A stretch of 64,000 bases of DNA from Caryophanales bacterium UBA4855 (GTDB lineage Bacteria > Bacillota_I > Bacilli_A > RFN20 > CAG-826). Position 1 is the first letter of the stretch; each line of letters begins with the position of its first letter. Below are positions 1-8,801 of this stretch, piece by piece. The notes beneath the pieces were generated by a model. The model was not told where the DNA came from and did no database searches. It saw only the letters and a program-made list of their open reading frames with translations. Position numbers and translations under genes: made by a program. Location: contig DHEH01000002.1 of NCBI GenBank assembly GCA_002399785.1, positions 62,001-126,000 on the forward strand, given 5' to 3'.

Positions 1-183
1 ACTAATTTCTGTTGCTCCTTCAACAGCAAGTTGTACGGAAGCACCAATTTCAAGTGAACCATTGTAACCTGTAATAGTTAAATCACCAGTTTCTGCAGTT
101 TGATTTCCGCAACTTGTAACACCAACTCCAACACCTAAAGCCATTAAGCAACATAACGATAAAACAAGACTTCTTTTTTTCAT
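1..183 (-). CDS. Lipoprotein, N-terminal part only (runs off the window)
   Basis: Only the first 61 codons are present; the rest lies left of position 1. The start is ATG at 183, preceded by an AAGGAG ribosome site in the 10-base gap to the next gene. The protein opens with a basic and hydrophobic signal peptide ending in the lipobox VTSC (lipidated Cys about residue 25). The next residues (LTITGYNGSLEIGASVQLAV) look like the first strands of a BIG_2-type immunoglobulin-like domain, so the mature protein is probably surface-exposed. It lies directly downstream of the endonuclease gene and probably shares its transcript. Function unknown. Confidence 0.8.
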   Translation of the reverse strand, partial: MKKRSLVLSLCCLMALGVGVGVTSCGNQTAETGDLTITGYNGSLEIGASVQLAVEGATEIS

Positions 184-193
184 AATTTTCTCC

Positions 194-1900
194 TTAAACT
201 CTATGTTTTTTCTTTAATAAAATAAATACAAAAACTCCAACTGCGATTACTAGTAACGCTCCAGCGAGACTAATACCAACAATTCCTCCAGTCCCTATAT
301 TATTTGTATTATTTTTACCAAGTACTTCAATTTCAATAGATGTTTCGTAATTTGTTCCGTTATCATCTATTGAAGCAATTATATTTGCTTTTCCATTCTT
401 TAAAGCTTTAACTTTACCAGTATTTGAAACGTTTAATATCTCTTCATCACTACTTTTATAAGTAATTTGAGAAGAAGAATTTGTAACATTAACGATGCAT
501 TGATATGTTTCGTTTAAATTTAATTTATTTTTAGGATTATAAAAAGAAATTGATGGCTTTTTATCGTTTGAGCCAGGATTTACTTCTTCTCCAGATCCAG
601 ATCCGGACCCATCATCTGTATTTTCTTTAACAACGACATTAACATTTAATGTTTTTGTGTACTTTACACCATTTGATTCAAAAGAAAATTCAATAGTTGT
701 ACTTCCTGTTTTTAATCCAGTAATAATTTGTGTTTTTGGATCATAAGAACAAATTGATTCATCATTGATTTTATATGCAATTGCTCCCTCATATCCTTTT
801 GTAGAGATATCAATTGTTTTTGAATCATCAACAGCAACTTCAATTGTATCTTTAGGAGTCTCAATATAAGGTTCATTTATTGTGACAACACAAGTGTCGG
901 AATATGTTTTTCCGGCTTCAACAAAAGAAGCTGTAATTGTTGAATTTCCCTTGCTAATCCCTGTTATTTTTCCTTTTTGATCAACTATACATACAGATGT
1001 ATTACTACTATTCCAAGAAATTGTAGAGGTAGAATAAAATTGTTTATAATTTAATTGTTTTGAATCATTAATAAAGCAAGATAAATCATCAACTCTTATT
1101 GAAGGAGCAATAGATTTACTTCCCCAAATTAAATCAGCATATTCAGGATGATCAACAAAAGGATTTCTGTTGTGTTGATTACTAAAAACAACATTGTTTC
1201 TATAAATATCCTGATATGTAACTGGATGAGCTTCGTGCCAATCTAAACACAAATCAACACTTGTCATGTTGTCAGTTATTGAATAACCATATAAAACAGC
1301 AGCATACATTGTAACTCTTGCGACCTTGCCTTTTGCCGCATCTGTTGGTTCAAATAATGAACTTGTGGTGTAATTATCAGTTAATTTTCCATAACAATCT
1401 TTGACTTGCGTTCCACCATTAACAATGCCAAGACGTTTATTACTTCTAGCTCCGTTTACTTTATTATCGCTAGCAAAAATAACGTGATTATCAGTATCAC
1501 TGTCTCCAACATCACTAGACCCAGATTTTGATTGAGGGAAAACATGTTCTCTATTCCAGCCAACACTTCCACTAACGTGAGCAGTTTTTTTAAATTTTTG
1601 TTGAGAGTAAATTGTAAGAATTGAAGAAGAATCACCTTCAGCTTCATCAGCACTTTCGTATCTTGACCAATCATAAGAACGTTTCAAATCCTTTGATAGA
1701 ATTGTTTTAAGTTTAGCTTTTAATTCGTCGCCAACTAATCCAGTACATGAATCATAATAGTCGCCTTCAGTCGAAGTTTGTTCTCCGTTCCATACAAAAG
1801 TAGCAGATTTATTTGGTATAGTTATATTGCTTGAATTTTGAAAGCCAAAAAATGTTGTTCCGATTATGAATACAGCAAGCAAAATCTTTTTACATTTCAT
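194..1900 (-). CDS. Membrane-anchored endonuclease I family nuclease with Ig-like domains
   Basis: Predicted extracellular DNA/RNA endonuclease. A signal peptide (about residues 1-22) precedes an endonuclease I domain (about 45-255) with the family motif WNREHVFPQS, holding the catalytic His, and TDNHVIFASDNKVNGARSNK with the conserved Asn residues. Three BIG_2-like Ig domains follow (about 270-340, 345-425, 450-530), then one membrane helix and the basic tail KKKHRV, so the nuclease is tethered outside the cell. The start is taken as ATG 1900 because the AAGGCGG ribosome site is 7 bases upstream; a TTG two codons earlier sits too close to it. B. subtilis YurI-type secreted nucleases are the nearest comparison. 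Nuclease family assignment is firm; the physiological role in nutrient scavenging is inferred. Confidence 0.85.
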   Translation of the reverse strand: MKCKKILLAVFIIGTTFFGFQNSSNITIPNKSATFVWNGEQTSTEGDYYDSCTGLVGDELKAKLKTILSKDLKRSYDWSRYESADEAEGDSSSILTIYSQQKFKKTAHVSGSVGWNREHVFPQSKSGSSDVGDSDTDNHVIFASDNKVNGARSNKRLGIVNGGTQVKDCYGKLTDNYTTSSLFEPTDAAKGKVARVTMYAAVLYGYSITDNMTSVDLCLDWHEAHPVTYQDIYRNNVVFSNQHNRNPFVDHPEYADLIWGSKSIAPSIRVDDLSCFINDSKQLNYKQFYSTSTISWNSSNTSVCIVDQKGKITGISKGNSTITASFVEAGKTYSDTCVVTINEPYIETPKDTIEVAVDDSKTIDISTKGYEGAIAYKINDESICSYDPKTQIITGLKTGSTTIEFSFESNGVKYTKTLNVNVVVKENTDDGSGSGSGEEVNPGSNDKKPSISFYNPKNKLNLNETYQCIVNVTNSSSQITYKSSDEEILNVSNTGKVKALKNGKANIIASIDDNGTNYETSIEIEVLGKNNTNNIGTGGIVGISLAGALLVIAVGVFVFILLKKKHRV

Positions 1901-2007
1901 TCTCAAACCGCCTTAATTTTAAAGTATATCAAATACGTATGTAGATTTTAACCACAAAAAACAAAATCACAAAAAAAGTAGGATTTATGGTCAAATTTTA
2001 TATATAT

Positions 2008-3480
2008 TTATAGATTCTTAAAATCGAAACTAATTGATTTAAAATAACATGCATAAGACGATGTATTACTAATTTCGAAATATGTCGCATCACTCAAAGT
2101 AAATACCCCATTTTCACCAACAACTTCTTCTAAATTATTTTTAGAAGTTCCAGCTTTTACAGTTATAGTTCCATCATAACCTTTATTTTCAACAATCTGA
2201 TCAAAAGTTATAGAAGATAAAGGAGGTAATTCATAAATATTTTCAAAATGAGATTCTGTTTTTCTAAATTGAATCGCCTCAACTGTTTCAAAGCCCTTTT
2301 TGATTAAAGTTGTAGAATAGTTCATTCCACCTTTATTAAATATAGCTCCATCTTTTCCGTATTCACTTGCACTTGAAACATAAAAATCAGTTGGAAGCAA
2401 TTCTATATCTGCCGTAATGTTATCAACTGGAGCTGGTTCAGTAGTATCTATGTATATATAACCATCAACATTAAAATAGCCTTCAAATAAATAAACATCG
2501 ATGAAGAAATATTTGTTTTCTTCTAAATCCTTTTCAAAATAAAATTCTTCCTCAGTTGAATTAGCCTCATCAAAAACAAAATTATCTTGTGTTTTCATAA
2601 ATTCAGCATAATCTTTAACAGCATCTAATTTTTCAGTCGAAGAACAATAACTAACTCCATCAATATCAGTAGTCGTTCCAAATCCTTTAAGATAAAGTGG
2701 TTCTAAATAAGAATTTTCGATATAAAAATAAGGTATATGAAGATCTTTTCCAATATTATCATCCATATATTTTTTATCTTCATCCGACCAATCGGTTGGG
2801 ATATCAGCATCAATTCCGGCATAAATTTCAAATTTGTCTTCATTGTTTAAAAAATAAAGATATCCATTTTTTTCATCTAAGTTTAATTCGTAATATGCCA
2901 ATTCTTCTGAACTAGAAGTTGATAAATAGGACCATGTGTCGTTTCCTTCTAAAACTGTTTTATATTTGGAAATTGCATTGGCTTTATCAATTGTTTCACC
3001 AATAATTGAAATATATTTTTGGCTAGCGTTTCTATCTATTCCTTTCTTAGCTTCGTAAGAAACAAAATCATTAAAGAAAGGAATTGAAATTATATCACCA
3101 AAAACATCATCTATTATTTCTTTGGTATCTTCGTTCCGGTTAGTTGCAATTTGATCAACTATTTTAAACGATCCAACAACCTTATTTTCACCTTTAACAA
3201 GCAAAAACACTAGTGAATCCTCATTTAAATTATTTATATATGAGGTCCCGTTTATTGACAAAGTTTCAAGTTTATAATTAGCATTAGGAGTTATTGTAAG
3301 AGTGATTTTATCTCCAACATTGCCTTTATTTTTATCGGCAGAAATTGTTCCGTTTTGTCCTGCTTCAATAACAACATTACATTCATCAGTTGAAACAGTA
3401 ACTTCTTCATTATTACAAGACGAAACGACAAAACCTATGCATAATGCTATTGAAAGCATAAGTATATTTCTTTTCTTCAT
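2008..3480 (-). CDS. Lipoprotein of unknown function with a bacterial repeat domain
   Basis: A signal peptide ends in the lipobox VSSC followed by NNEE. Residues about 35-105 (GQNGTISADKNKGNVGDKIT onward) look like the small beta domain common in surface proteins of gut Bacillota (Flg_new_2 / bacterial-repeat type), also present in the lipoprotein at 11963-15210. The remaining 380 residues are acidic and aromatic and match no family I recognise. The start is ATG 3480: a GAGGT site lies 8 bases upstream, while the six extra codons of the longer reading frame would overlap it. The gene is monocistronic or the second member of a leftward unit after tRNA-Lys. Confidence 0.75.
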   Translation of the reverse strand: MKKRNILMLSIALCIGFVVSSCNNEEVTVSTDECNVVIEAGQNGTISADKNKGNVGDKITLTITPNANYKLETLSINGTSYINNLNEDSLVFLLVKGENKVVGSFKIVDQIATNRNEDTKEIIDDVFGDIISIPFFNDFVSYEAKKGIDRNASQKYISIIGETIDKANAISKYKTVLEGNDTWSYLSTSSSEELAYYELNLDEKNGYLYFLNNEDKFEIYAGIDADIPTDWSDEDKKYMDDNIGKDLHIPYFYIENSYLEPLYLKGFGTTTDIDGVSYCSSTEKLDAVKDYAEFMKTQDNFVFDEANSTEEEFYFEKDLEENKYFFIDVYLFEGYFNVDGYIYIDTTEPAPVDNITADIELLPTDFYVSSASEYGKDGAIFNKGGMNYSTTLIKKGFETVEAIQFRKTESHFENIYELPPLSSITFDQIVENKGYDGTITVKAGTSKNNLEEVVGENGVFTLSDATYFEISNTSSYACYFKSISFDFKNL

Positions 3481-3534
3481 TATTTTTACCTCACTCAAAA
3501 ATTATATATAAATTAGTATTAAGTTTGTATAAAT

Positions 3535-3563
3535 AAAAAAACCAACCCCGCATCTGAGATTGG
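3535..3563 (-). terminator. Rho-independent terminator after tRNA-Lys
   Basis: On the minus strand an 8-bp stem CCAATCTC/GGGGTTGG (two G-U pairs, 6-nt loop) is followed by seven T residues. It lies 13 bases past the tRNA 3' end. Confidence 0.8.
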
Positions 3564-3576
3564 AATTTTCTAAATT

Positions 3577-3652
3577 TGGTGATCCGCCGGAGAATCGAAC
3601 TCCGGACCCACTGATTAAGAGTCAGTTGCTCTACCAGCTGAGCTAGCGGACC
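3577..3652 (-). tRNA. tRNA-Lys (anticodon CTT)
   Basis: A 76-nt cloverleaf with encoded CCA. The acceptor is GGTCCGC/GCGGATC (one G-U), the D arm GCTC...GAGC, the anticodon stem ACTGA/TCAGT around the loop CTCTTAA, and the T arm CGGAG-TTCGATT-CTCCG. The anticodon CTT reads AAG. Confidence 0.97.
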
Positions 3653-3704
3653 AAATGCGCTTTAATAATATATAATAAATGACACATTAAAGCAAATATT
3701 TTTA

Positions 3705-5369
3705 TTAGAAGTGATTAGCGCCGACATAGCCTAAATATTCAGTTAAACAATCTTGCGGAGTGTAACCAACATATTCAGTATACATTCCTGTTTTTGCATA
3801 ACTTTCGGCAACATAACTTATTGTTGCAGCATAATAATATCCACCAACCGATACTTCTGAACCAGAATAACCATTATAATTTTTTTGTCTTTTTACTTCG
3901 GTCGAAGTCATTTTCCAAACAGTAAGGGCATTTTCAAAAGGACACATACTAAATAAATCACGAGCATTAAAATCTCCAGCAACAATCGTGTTTCTTATTC
4001 CCCCCAAATTATGGAAAGCAATGGACATTTCTTGACCACCGAATTTTGATACATTTTTATTCATAAACCAAAGTAACGATTCACAAACAATCGTTAACAC
4101 TTCCTCTTTAGAATAAGAATTTGTAAATTTATAAATTATTTTATCTGGATCACCAATAACAGCCGAATATTTAGTTAGCAAGTTTGAAATATCGGTATTT
4201 TCAACTGTGCAAGTGGAATAAGCGTTTATACTTGATTTTTGAGCTACAGCATTTTGAAAAACATAATCATTACCATCTTTTTTAAAATTAAAATCAATTC
4301 GAGCAATGTTTTTTCCATTACATCCACCTTCTGCAAAAGGAATATTATTATAAGTGCCATATTTAATCCAATGATCGTGAGCAAAAAACATTGCGTCAAC
4401 ATATGCTTTATTTGATACAGTACTAATTTGAGTTAAATCATTGAATTTCGTTGGTTCTGATTGAGTTTTTGAATCATAACCTTCGTCGTGACTTGCTAAA
4501 ACCACCACATCACAACCTTGACTCCTAAGTAAATCACTTTGAGTTTTAATAAAATCATTTGGTTCTGGCCAATAATAATTATCAGCGACAGATTTTAATA
4601 TAGAAGTTCCTAAATCTTGTTGTGCAGAACCAATAATTCCAAATTTTATACCAGATTTTTCAAAAATGGCTGAAGGAACAACAAAATCAACTAATTGTTT
4701 GTTGTCTGTAGCTTTAAATGTATTGCACGAAAGCAAAGGAAAATTCATTAGAGTTTTATTAGCAATTATTTTCTCTTCACCCCAATCAAATTCATGATTT
4801 CCTAAAACCATCGCATCAAAACCAGCAATATTCATGGCTTCAACCATAATATTCCCACGAGTTTTATTAGATTCAATTCCGCCTTGAAACATATCTCCAC
4901 ACGAAATAATTACATTATCTGTACTTTTATTTTTTAAGTATTCGCCAATATAAGCCATACCTGCAAAGCCTTGTTCTGAATCTCTTGTGAAGGCGCCATG
5001 AGTATCATTAATTGAATAAATAGAAACACTTTTATCAGTTGGAGAATCATCAATATTACCAAGAACTTTAATATTAATAACAGCTTGTTTATATGATTCT
5101 TGAGTTATAAAAATTTCAAAATCCCCTGCCAAAGTGGCTTTAAATCCTTCTAACTCACTAGGAAGAACAACTTCATAATCTAATGTAAATTCTTTAGTGT
5201 CGCTCTCCTGAACCTTCATTCCATCAAGAGAAATTTTGTCTCCAACGTTATATGAGGTTTTAGTTGGTTGTTCAATAATCAATAAAGACTTATCTACTAC
5301 TTGCACTTCGCAAGCAACCAAAAGAAATACAACCGGAAGAAAAGCTAAAGGGATAAATTTCTTTTTCAT
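3705..5369 (-). CDS. Lipoprotein 5'-nucleotidase / metallophosphoesterase
   Basis: Surface-anchored nucleotide phosphohydrolase of the UshA/5'-nucleotidase family. The signal peptide ends in LVAC (Cys about 20). Residues about 30-105 form a Big_3-like Ig domain (YNVGDKISLDGMKV). The metallophosphatase core shows SINDTHGA, SCGDMFQGG, GNHEFDWG, SHDEG and FAHDHW metal-ligand motifs; the last replaces the usual GHxH by AHDH. The C-terminal 5_nucleotid_C domain has NLGGIRNTIVAGDFNARDLF and PFENALTVW. There is no Shine-Dalgarno site; a TATTAT box lies 6 bases before ATG 5369, predicting a leaderless mRNA. Together with the endonuclease at 194-1900 it could release nucleosides and phosphate from extracellular nucleic acid (inference). 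Confidence 0.9.
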   Translation of the reverse strand: MKKKFIPLAFLPVVFLLVACEVQVVDKSLLIIEQPTKTSYNVGDKISLDGMKVQESDTKEFTLDYEVVLPSELEGFKATLAGDFEIFITQESYKQAVINIKVLGNIDDSPTDKSVSIYSINDTHGAFTRDSEQGFAGMAYIGEYLKNKSTDNVIISCGDMFQGGIESNKTRGNIMVEAMNIAGFDAMVLGNHEFDWGEEKIIANKTLMNFPLLSCNTFKATDNKQLVDFVVPSAIFEKSGIKFGIIGSAQQDLGTSILKSVADNYYWPEPNDFIKTQSDLLRSQGCDVVVLASHDEGYDSKTQSEPTKFNDLTQISTVSNKAYVDAMFFAHDHWIKYGTYNNIPFAEGGCNGKNIARIDFNFKKDGNDYVFQNAVAQKSSINAYSTCTVENTDISNLLTKYSAVIGDPDKIIYKFTNSYSKEEVLTIVCESLLWFMNKNVSKFGGQEMSIAFHNLGGIRNTIVAGDFNARDLFSMCPFENALTVWKMTSTEVKRQKNYNGYSGSEVSVGGYYYAATISYVAESYAKTGMYTEYVGYTPQDCLTEYLGYVGANHF

Positions 5370-5375
5370 AGTTCT

Positions 5376-5381
5376 ATAATA
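5376..5381 (-). promoter_or_regulatory. -10 box of a predicted leaderless promoter
   Basis: TATTAT on the minus strand, separated by AGAACT from ATG 5369. A -35 box is not clear (TTGCTT with a 19-base spacer is the best candidate). Confidence 0.5.
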
Positions 5382-5408
5382 TTAGCAACTTTTAATCAAT
5401 AAGCAATA

Positions 5409-6704
5409 TTATTTGCTCCCACCAATGAACTCAGCAGTTCTTTTGTTCTTTGGATGATTAAATACTTGATCAGGATTTCCTTCTTCAACTACGTATCCAT
5501 CTTCCATAAATAAAACTTTATTAGCAACATTTTTAGCGAAATTCATTTCGTGAGTTACAACAATCATCGTCATTCCTTCGTCAGCTAATTTTTTCATAAC
5601 TTGAAGGACTTCATTGACCATTTCAGGGTCAAGAGCACTTGTAGGTTCATCAAATAAAACAATATCAGGATTCATACACATTGCTCGAGCAATGGCAACT
5701 CTTTGTTTTTGGCCACCACTAATTTCGTTCACTCTATAATGCATTCTATCTTGCATCCCAACTGTTTTTAATGCATTTTTAGCAATTTCAATTGCTTCTT
5801 TCTTTGAATTATGAAGAACTTTCGTTTGACCTAAAACACAATTTCCTAAAACATCATAATTATTAAATAAATTAAAAGATTGAAAAACCATAGTTATTTT
5901 CGCTCTAACTAAATTGATATCAATATTATTAATAGTGCCTTTTAATTCATTTATTTTTTTAGAAGTATCTTCTCTAGATTCAACAATTCTAGCTTCAATT
6001 TCATGTTTTAAATTAGCCTTTAATTGTTTTCTTTTCTCAACAATTTCCTCATAATTAACTTTTGTTCGTTCTTGAACAGCTTTCTCTTTCAAAGAAACTT
6101 TTAAGTTTTTATAAAGATCTTCTAATTTTTTTAATCCTTCATTATGTTCGTTTTTCATTTCAGAAGTAGGGTGTTTAACAGCTTTAAATTCTTCTTCAAA
6201 AACATCGATCTTATGTTTAAAATCGCTTAGTTGAGCTTTATCTGGATTGATTGTTCTATTAAATTCATTATGTAAATCTTTTTCATATTGTTTTTGATCT
6301 AAACTTAATTTATTAATTTGGAAAATTGCTGAGTTGTCAATACGATCAAAAGAAGAATTTATAGCATCGATTTTAATGTTTCTTTCGGTGATAATTTTTT
6401 CAATATCCCCTGCAAAAGCCCCTTCTTTTTTTAATTTGGCAATTTTTATATCATATTCTTTTTTAATTTCGTTTGCTTCTTTAAAACTTGCTCTTGTAGG
6501 AATATTTGATTGGTAAAATATTTCTCCATCAGTTGGATTCTCAAGTAAATTGACACATCTTAAGAATGTGGATTTTCCACTTCCACTAGGCCCTATAATT
6601 GCAATGACATCACCTTTTTTTACTTCTAACGAAATATCTTTTAAAACACTTGTTGTACCGAAATCTTTTTTTAAATGACGCACAGATAAAATTGAATGTT
6701 CCAT
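5409..6704 (-). CDS. Amino-acid (probably lysine) ABC transporter ATPase with coiled-coil insertion
   Basis: Energy-coupling ATPase of a polar amino-acid uptake system (GlnQ/HisP type). Walker A is GPSGSGKST (about 38-46), Q-loop MVFQSFNLF (about 272), signature ISGGQKQRVAIARA, Walker B IVLFDEPTSALDP, and the H-loop is VVTHEM. At 431 residues it is about 190 longer than usual. The extra block (about residues 64-262) is rich in Lys and Glu, has no recognised domain, and sits between Walker A and the Q-loop. The gene is last in the leftward operon with the permease and binding lipoprotein, all downstream of a lysine riboswitch. Lysine specificity is inferred from that riboswitch. Confidence 0.9.
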   Translation of the reverse strand: MEHSILSVRHLKKDFGTTSVLKDISLEVKKGDVIAIIGPSGSGKSTFLRCVNLLENPTDGEIFYQSNIPTRASFKEANEIKKEYDIKIAKLKKEGAFAGDIEKIITERNIKIDAINSSFDRIDNSAIFQINKLSLDQKQYEKDLHNEFNRTINPDKAQLSDFKHKIDVFEEEFKAVKHPTSEMKNEHNEGLKKLEDLYKNLKVSLKEKAVQERTKVNYEEIVEKRKQLKANLKHEIEARIVESREDTSKKINELKGTINNIDINLVRAKITMVFQSFNLFNNYDVLGNCVLGQTKVLHNSKKEAIEIAKNALKTVGMQDRMHYRVNEISGGQKQRVAIARAMCMNPDIVLFDEPTSALDPEMVNEVLQVMKKLADEGMTMIVVTHEMNFAKNVANKVLFMEDGYVVEEGNPDQVFNHPKNKRTAEFIGGSK

Positions 6705-6707
6705 AAA

Positions 6708-7487
6708 TTACTTTGCCTCACTTATTTTATAATGTTTAAAAGGATTTATATGTATTTCTTTACCATCCATTTTATTTTCAATTAATTTTAAAATACCTGT
6801 CGATAATAACGTTAAAATTAAATAAATAAAGGCAATAATTACATAAGTTCCAATTTGGTTATAAGTATTAACGCTTATATCTTTAGAAATATAGAATAAT
6901 TCAGTAACACCAATAACATTTAAGACACTAGAATCCTTTATATTAACAATTAATTCATTACCGATTGTAGGTAAAGAATTTCTTAAAGCTTGAGGGAGAA
7001 CAACTATGCTTAAACGAGTAAAAGAACCCATCCCAATACTTTTTGCACCTTCTTCTTGACCTTTATCAACGCCATTTAAACCACTTCTAACAATTTCGCA
7101 CATATAAGCCGCGGTATTGAAGGAAATAACAATTAATCCAGCTACTAACCAACCATCTAAAACTGGAACACCATATAAAATATTAGTCCAATTTATACCA
7201 ATTAATACGCAAGCAGCTTTAAAAATTAAAGCTTGAACCATCATTGGTGTACCTCTTAAAACAACTGAATAAATATTGCATAAAGCAATAATAAATCTCT
7301 TTAAAACTCTCAAACCCTTTCTATCGACATCATTTACTTTTAAATTTTTACCTAAACCTAAAAGTATACCTAATAACAAGCCAACAACCGTACCAATAAT
7401 TGCAAGTATTATTGTTGCAGCAACACCTTGAAGTAACTGAAGCCAATAATTGGCAAATATGAAACCTATTCCCTCAAAAAATTCCAT
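6708..7487 (-). CDS. Amino-acid (probably lysine) ABC transporter permease
   Basis: Inner-membrane permease of the HisM/GlnP type with about five helices. The EAA loop that docks the ATPase is visible as GQEEGAKSIGMGSFTRLSIVVLPQALRNSLP in outline (about residues 150-180), and the N-terminal segment LQGVAATIILAIIGTVVGLL is typical. The start is ATG 7487, preceded by AGGTG six bases upstream; that site overlaps the end of the binding-protein gene, so the two are probably translationally coupled. A GTG three codons earlier is less likely. Only three bases separate it from the ATPase gene. Confidence 0.92.
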   Translation of the reverse strand: MEFFEGIGFIFANYWLQLLQGVAATIILAIIGTVVGLLLGILLGLGKNLKVNDVDRKGLRVLKRFIIALCNIYSVVLRGTPMMVQALIFKAACVLIGINWTNILYGVPVLDGWLVAGLIVISFNTAAYMCEIVRSGLNGVDKGQEEGAKSIGMGSFTRLSIVVLPQALRNSLPTIGNELIVNIKDSSVLNVIGVTELFYISKDISVNTYNQIGTYVIIAFIYLILTLLSTGILKLIENKMDGKEIHINPFKHYKISEAK

Positions 7488-7499
7488 TGTTAACACCTA

Positions 7500-8375
7500 T
7501 TATTCACTTGCGTTAACACTTCTATCAATAGCACTGGTCATTAATTCTAATCTTTTTTCTGTAGTAATTTTTGCTAAAGAAGCGTTTAAGGCTTCTTGTA
7601 ATTCTATATTACCTTTTTTAATACCTATAGAAACACCTAATTCAGCTTGTTTATCGCCTAAAATTGTTTGATCAATGTGTACTAATCCTAAAGTTGTCGA
7701 ATTTGCAGCAACAATCGATTTAGCAACTGGTAATTCAGCAGTCATAGCAAAAGCATTGCCGTTTTTAACATCGTTTGCAGCTGTTCCGAAGGAATCGACA
7801 GCATTTGCATGTCTAGCTCCATAACTAACAAACACATCACTAATCATTGTATCGGTAACGGTACCTTGTTGAGACTCAATAATTTGTCCATTAACAAAAG
7901 TTCTAAAATCATCTTTACTTACTGGTGATTCATCGCTATTTCCAGCTGGAACATTTGCTAATTTAGTAACAAAAACAAGCTCACTTCTATAATATTCATT
8001 AGTAAAATCAATTTGTTTTTGTCTTTCTTCAGTGTCGGTCATACCAGCAATAATGCAATTAATGGTTCCTCCAGAAAGATCGACAGTTAAAGAGTCCCAA
8101 ACTGTTTTTCTAATAACTACTTCTTTACCTAAATCTTCACTTAATAATTTAGCAATAGCAATATCGTAACCATCAGCATATTGACCGCTCTTTCCATCAA
8201 CTGGTAAAGTGAAGTCGTTTGCTTGATATTGAGTCCAGTTAAATGGTGCGTAATTGCATTCCATTCCTATGACTAGACGTGAATTATCAACGGATGAATT
8301 GCATCCTGTTGAACTAATAGCAACACCGCACAAAATGGCTGAAGCTATTACGAAGTTTCTCATTAATTTTTTCAT
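7500..8375 (-). CDS. Amino-acid (probably lysine) ABC transporter binding lipoprotein
   Basis: Extracytoplasmic solute-binding protein, SBP_bac_3 family. The signal peptide ends in SSTGC (Cys about 25). The early motif VIGMECNYAPFNWTQ and the later GYDIAIAKLLSEDLG and AGMTDTEERQKQIDFTNEYY are typical of amino-acid binding proteins; the last carries the conserved Arg that contacts the substrate carboxylate. The start is ATG 8375 because TAAGGAGG lies 11 bases upstream. First gene of the operon, directly after the riboswitch terminator. Confidence 0.93.
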   Translation of the reverse strand: MKKLMRNFVIASAILCGVAISSTGCNSSVDNSRLVIGMECNYAPFNWTQYQANDFTLPVDGKSGQYADGYDIAIAKLLSEDLGKEVVIRKTVWDSLTVDLSGGTINCIIAGMTDTEERQKQIDFTNEYYRSELVFVTKLANVPAGNSDESPVSKDDFRTFVNGQIIESQQGTVTDTMISDVFVSYGARHANAVDSFGTAANDVKNGNAFAMTAELPVAKSIVAANSTTLGLVHIDQTILGDKQAELGVSIGIKKGNIELQEALNASLAKITTEKRLELMTSAIDRSVNASE

Positions 8376-8397
8376 ACTATATTTTTCCTCCTTATTA

Positions 8398-8433
8398 ATG
8401 AAAAAAGATTGCATCCTAACCGATGCAATCTTT
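8398..8433 (-). terminator. Riboswitch-controlled terminator of the lysine transporter operon
   Basis: On the minus strand AAAGATTGCATC / GATGCAATCTTT forms a 12-bp perfect stem with a 6-nt loop, followed by a T run. It lies between the lysine aptamer and the ribosome site. The segment CGATG at the 3' edge of aptamer helix P1 is complementary to CATCG in the terminator's 5' arm, so an alternative antiterminator is possible when P1 is open (inference). Confidence 0.88.
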
Positions 8434-8461
8434 CATAATTTCATTAAAAATTAAGGATTAA

Positions 8462-8622
8462 CATCGATAGCGCCTCTACAAAATGTAGGAGTCTATAGGA
8501 GTGTTCCTCCATAGCCCAATCTTACTAGATACCTCTAGTGAGTTTCGGCAGCTTCGCCTTTCATTAGTCTCATCGGATGTCTCCTCAACTAATTACTAAT
8601 CTCAGTTGCGCCTCTATCAATC
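8462..8622 (-). promoter_or_regulatory. Lysine riboswitch (L box) aptamer
   Basis: The minus strand shows the conserved order of the L box: GATAGAGGCGCAACT at the 5' side, a purine-rich stretch, TGAAAGGCGAAGCTGCCGAA in the middle, TTGGGCTATGG, and GTAGAGGCGCTATC at the 3' side. P1 is ATTGATAG (8614-8621) paired with CTATCGAT (8463-8470). In this family bound lysine stabilises P1 and favours the downstream terminator, so the operon should be off when lysine is plentiful. This identifies the ABC transporter as a likely lysine importer. Confidence 0.88.
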
Positions 8623-8631
8623 TTCGTTTTA

Positions 8632-8659
8632 ATTATAAAGAAAATATATTTTTTGTAAA
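8632..8659 (-). promoter_or_regulatory. Promoter of the lysine riboswitch/transporter operon
   Basis: TTTACA (8654-8659) and TATAAT (8632-8637) on the minus strand with a 16-base spacer. The predicted transcript starts just before the aptamer's P1 helix. Confidence 0.7.
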
Positions 8660-8801
8660 TAAGAAATTTTTATAAATTTTTAACAAAAATTTTTGAATTA
8701 GATTAAAAAACAAAATAGTTTGACCAATACCATTGCTTTAAGCGAGCTAAACAACAAAAAAATTGGAATTTAAATTATTGATTTTATAGCTTATAACCTC
8801 G

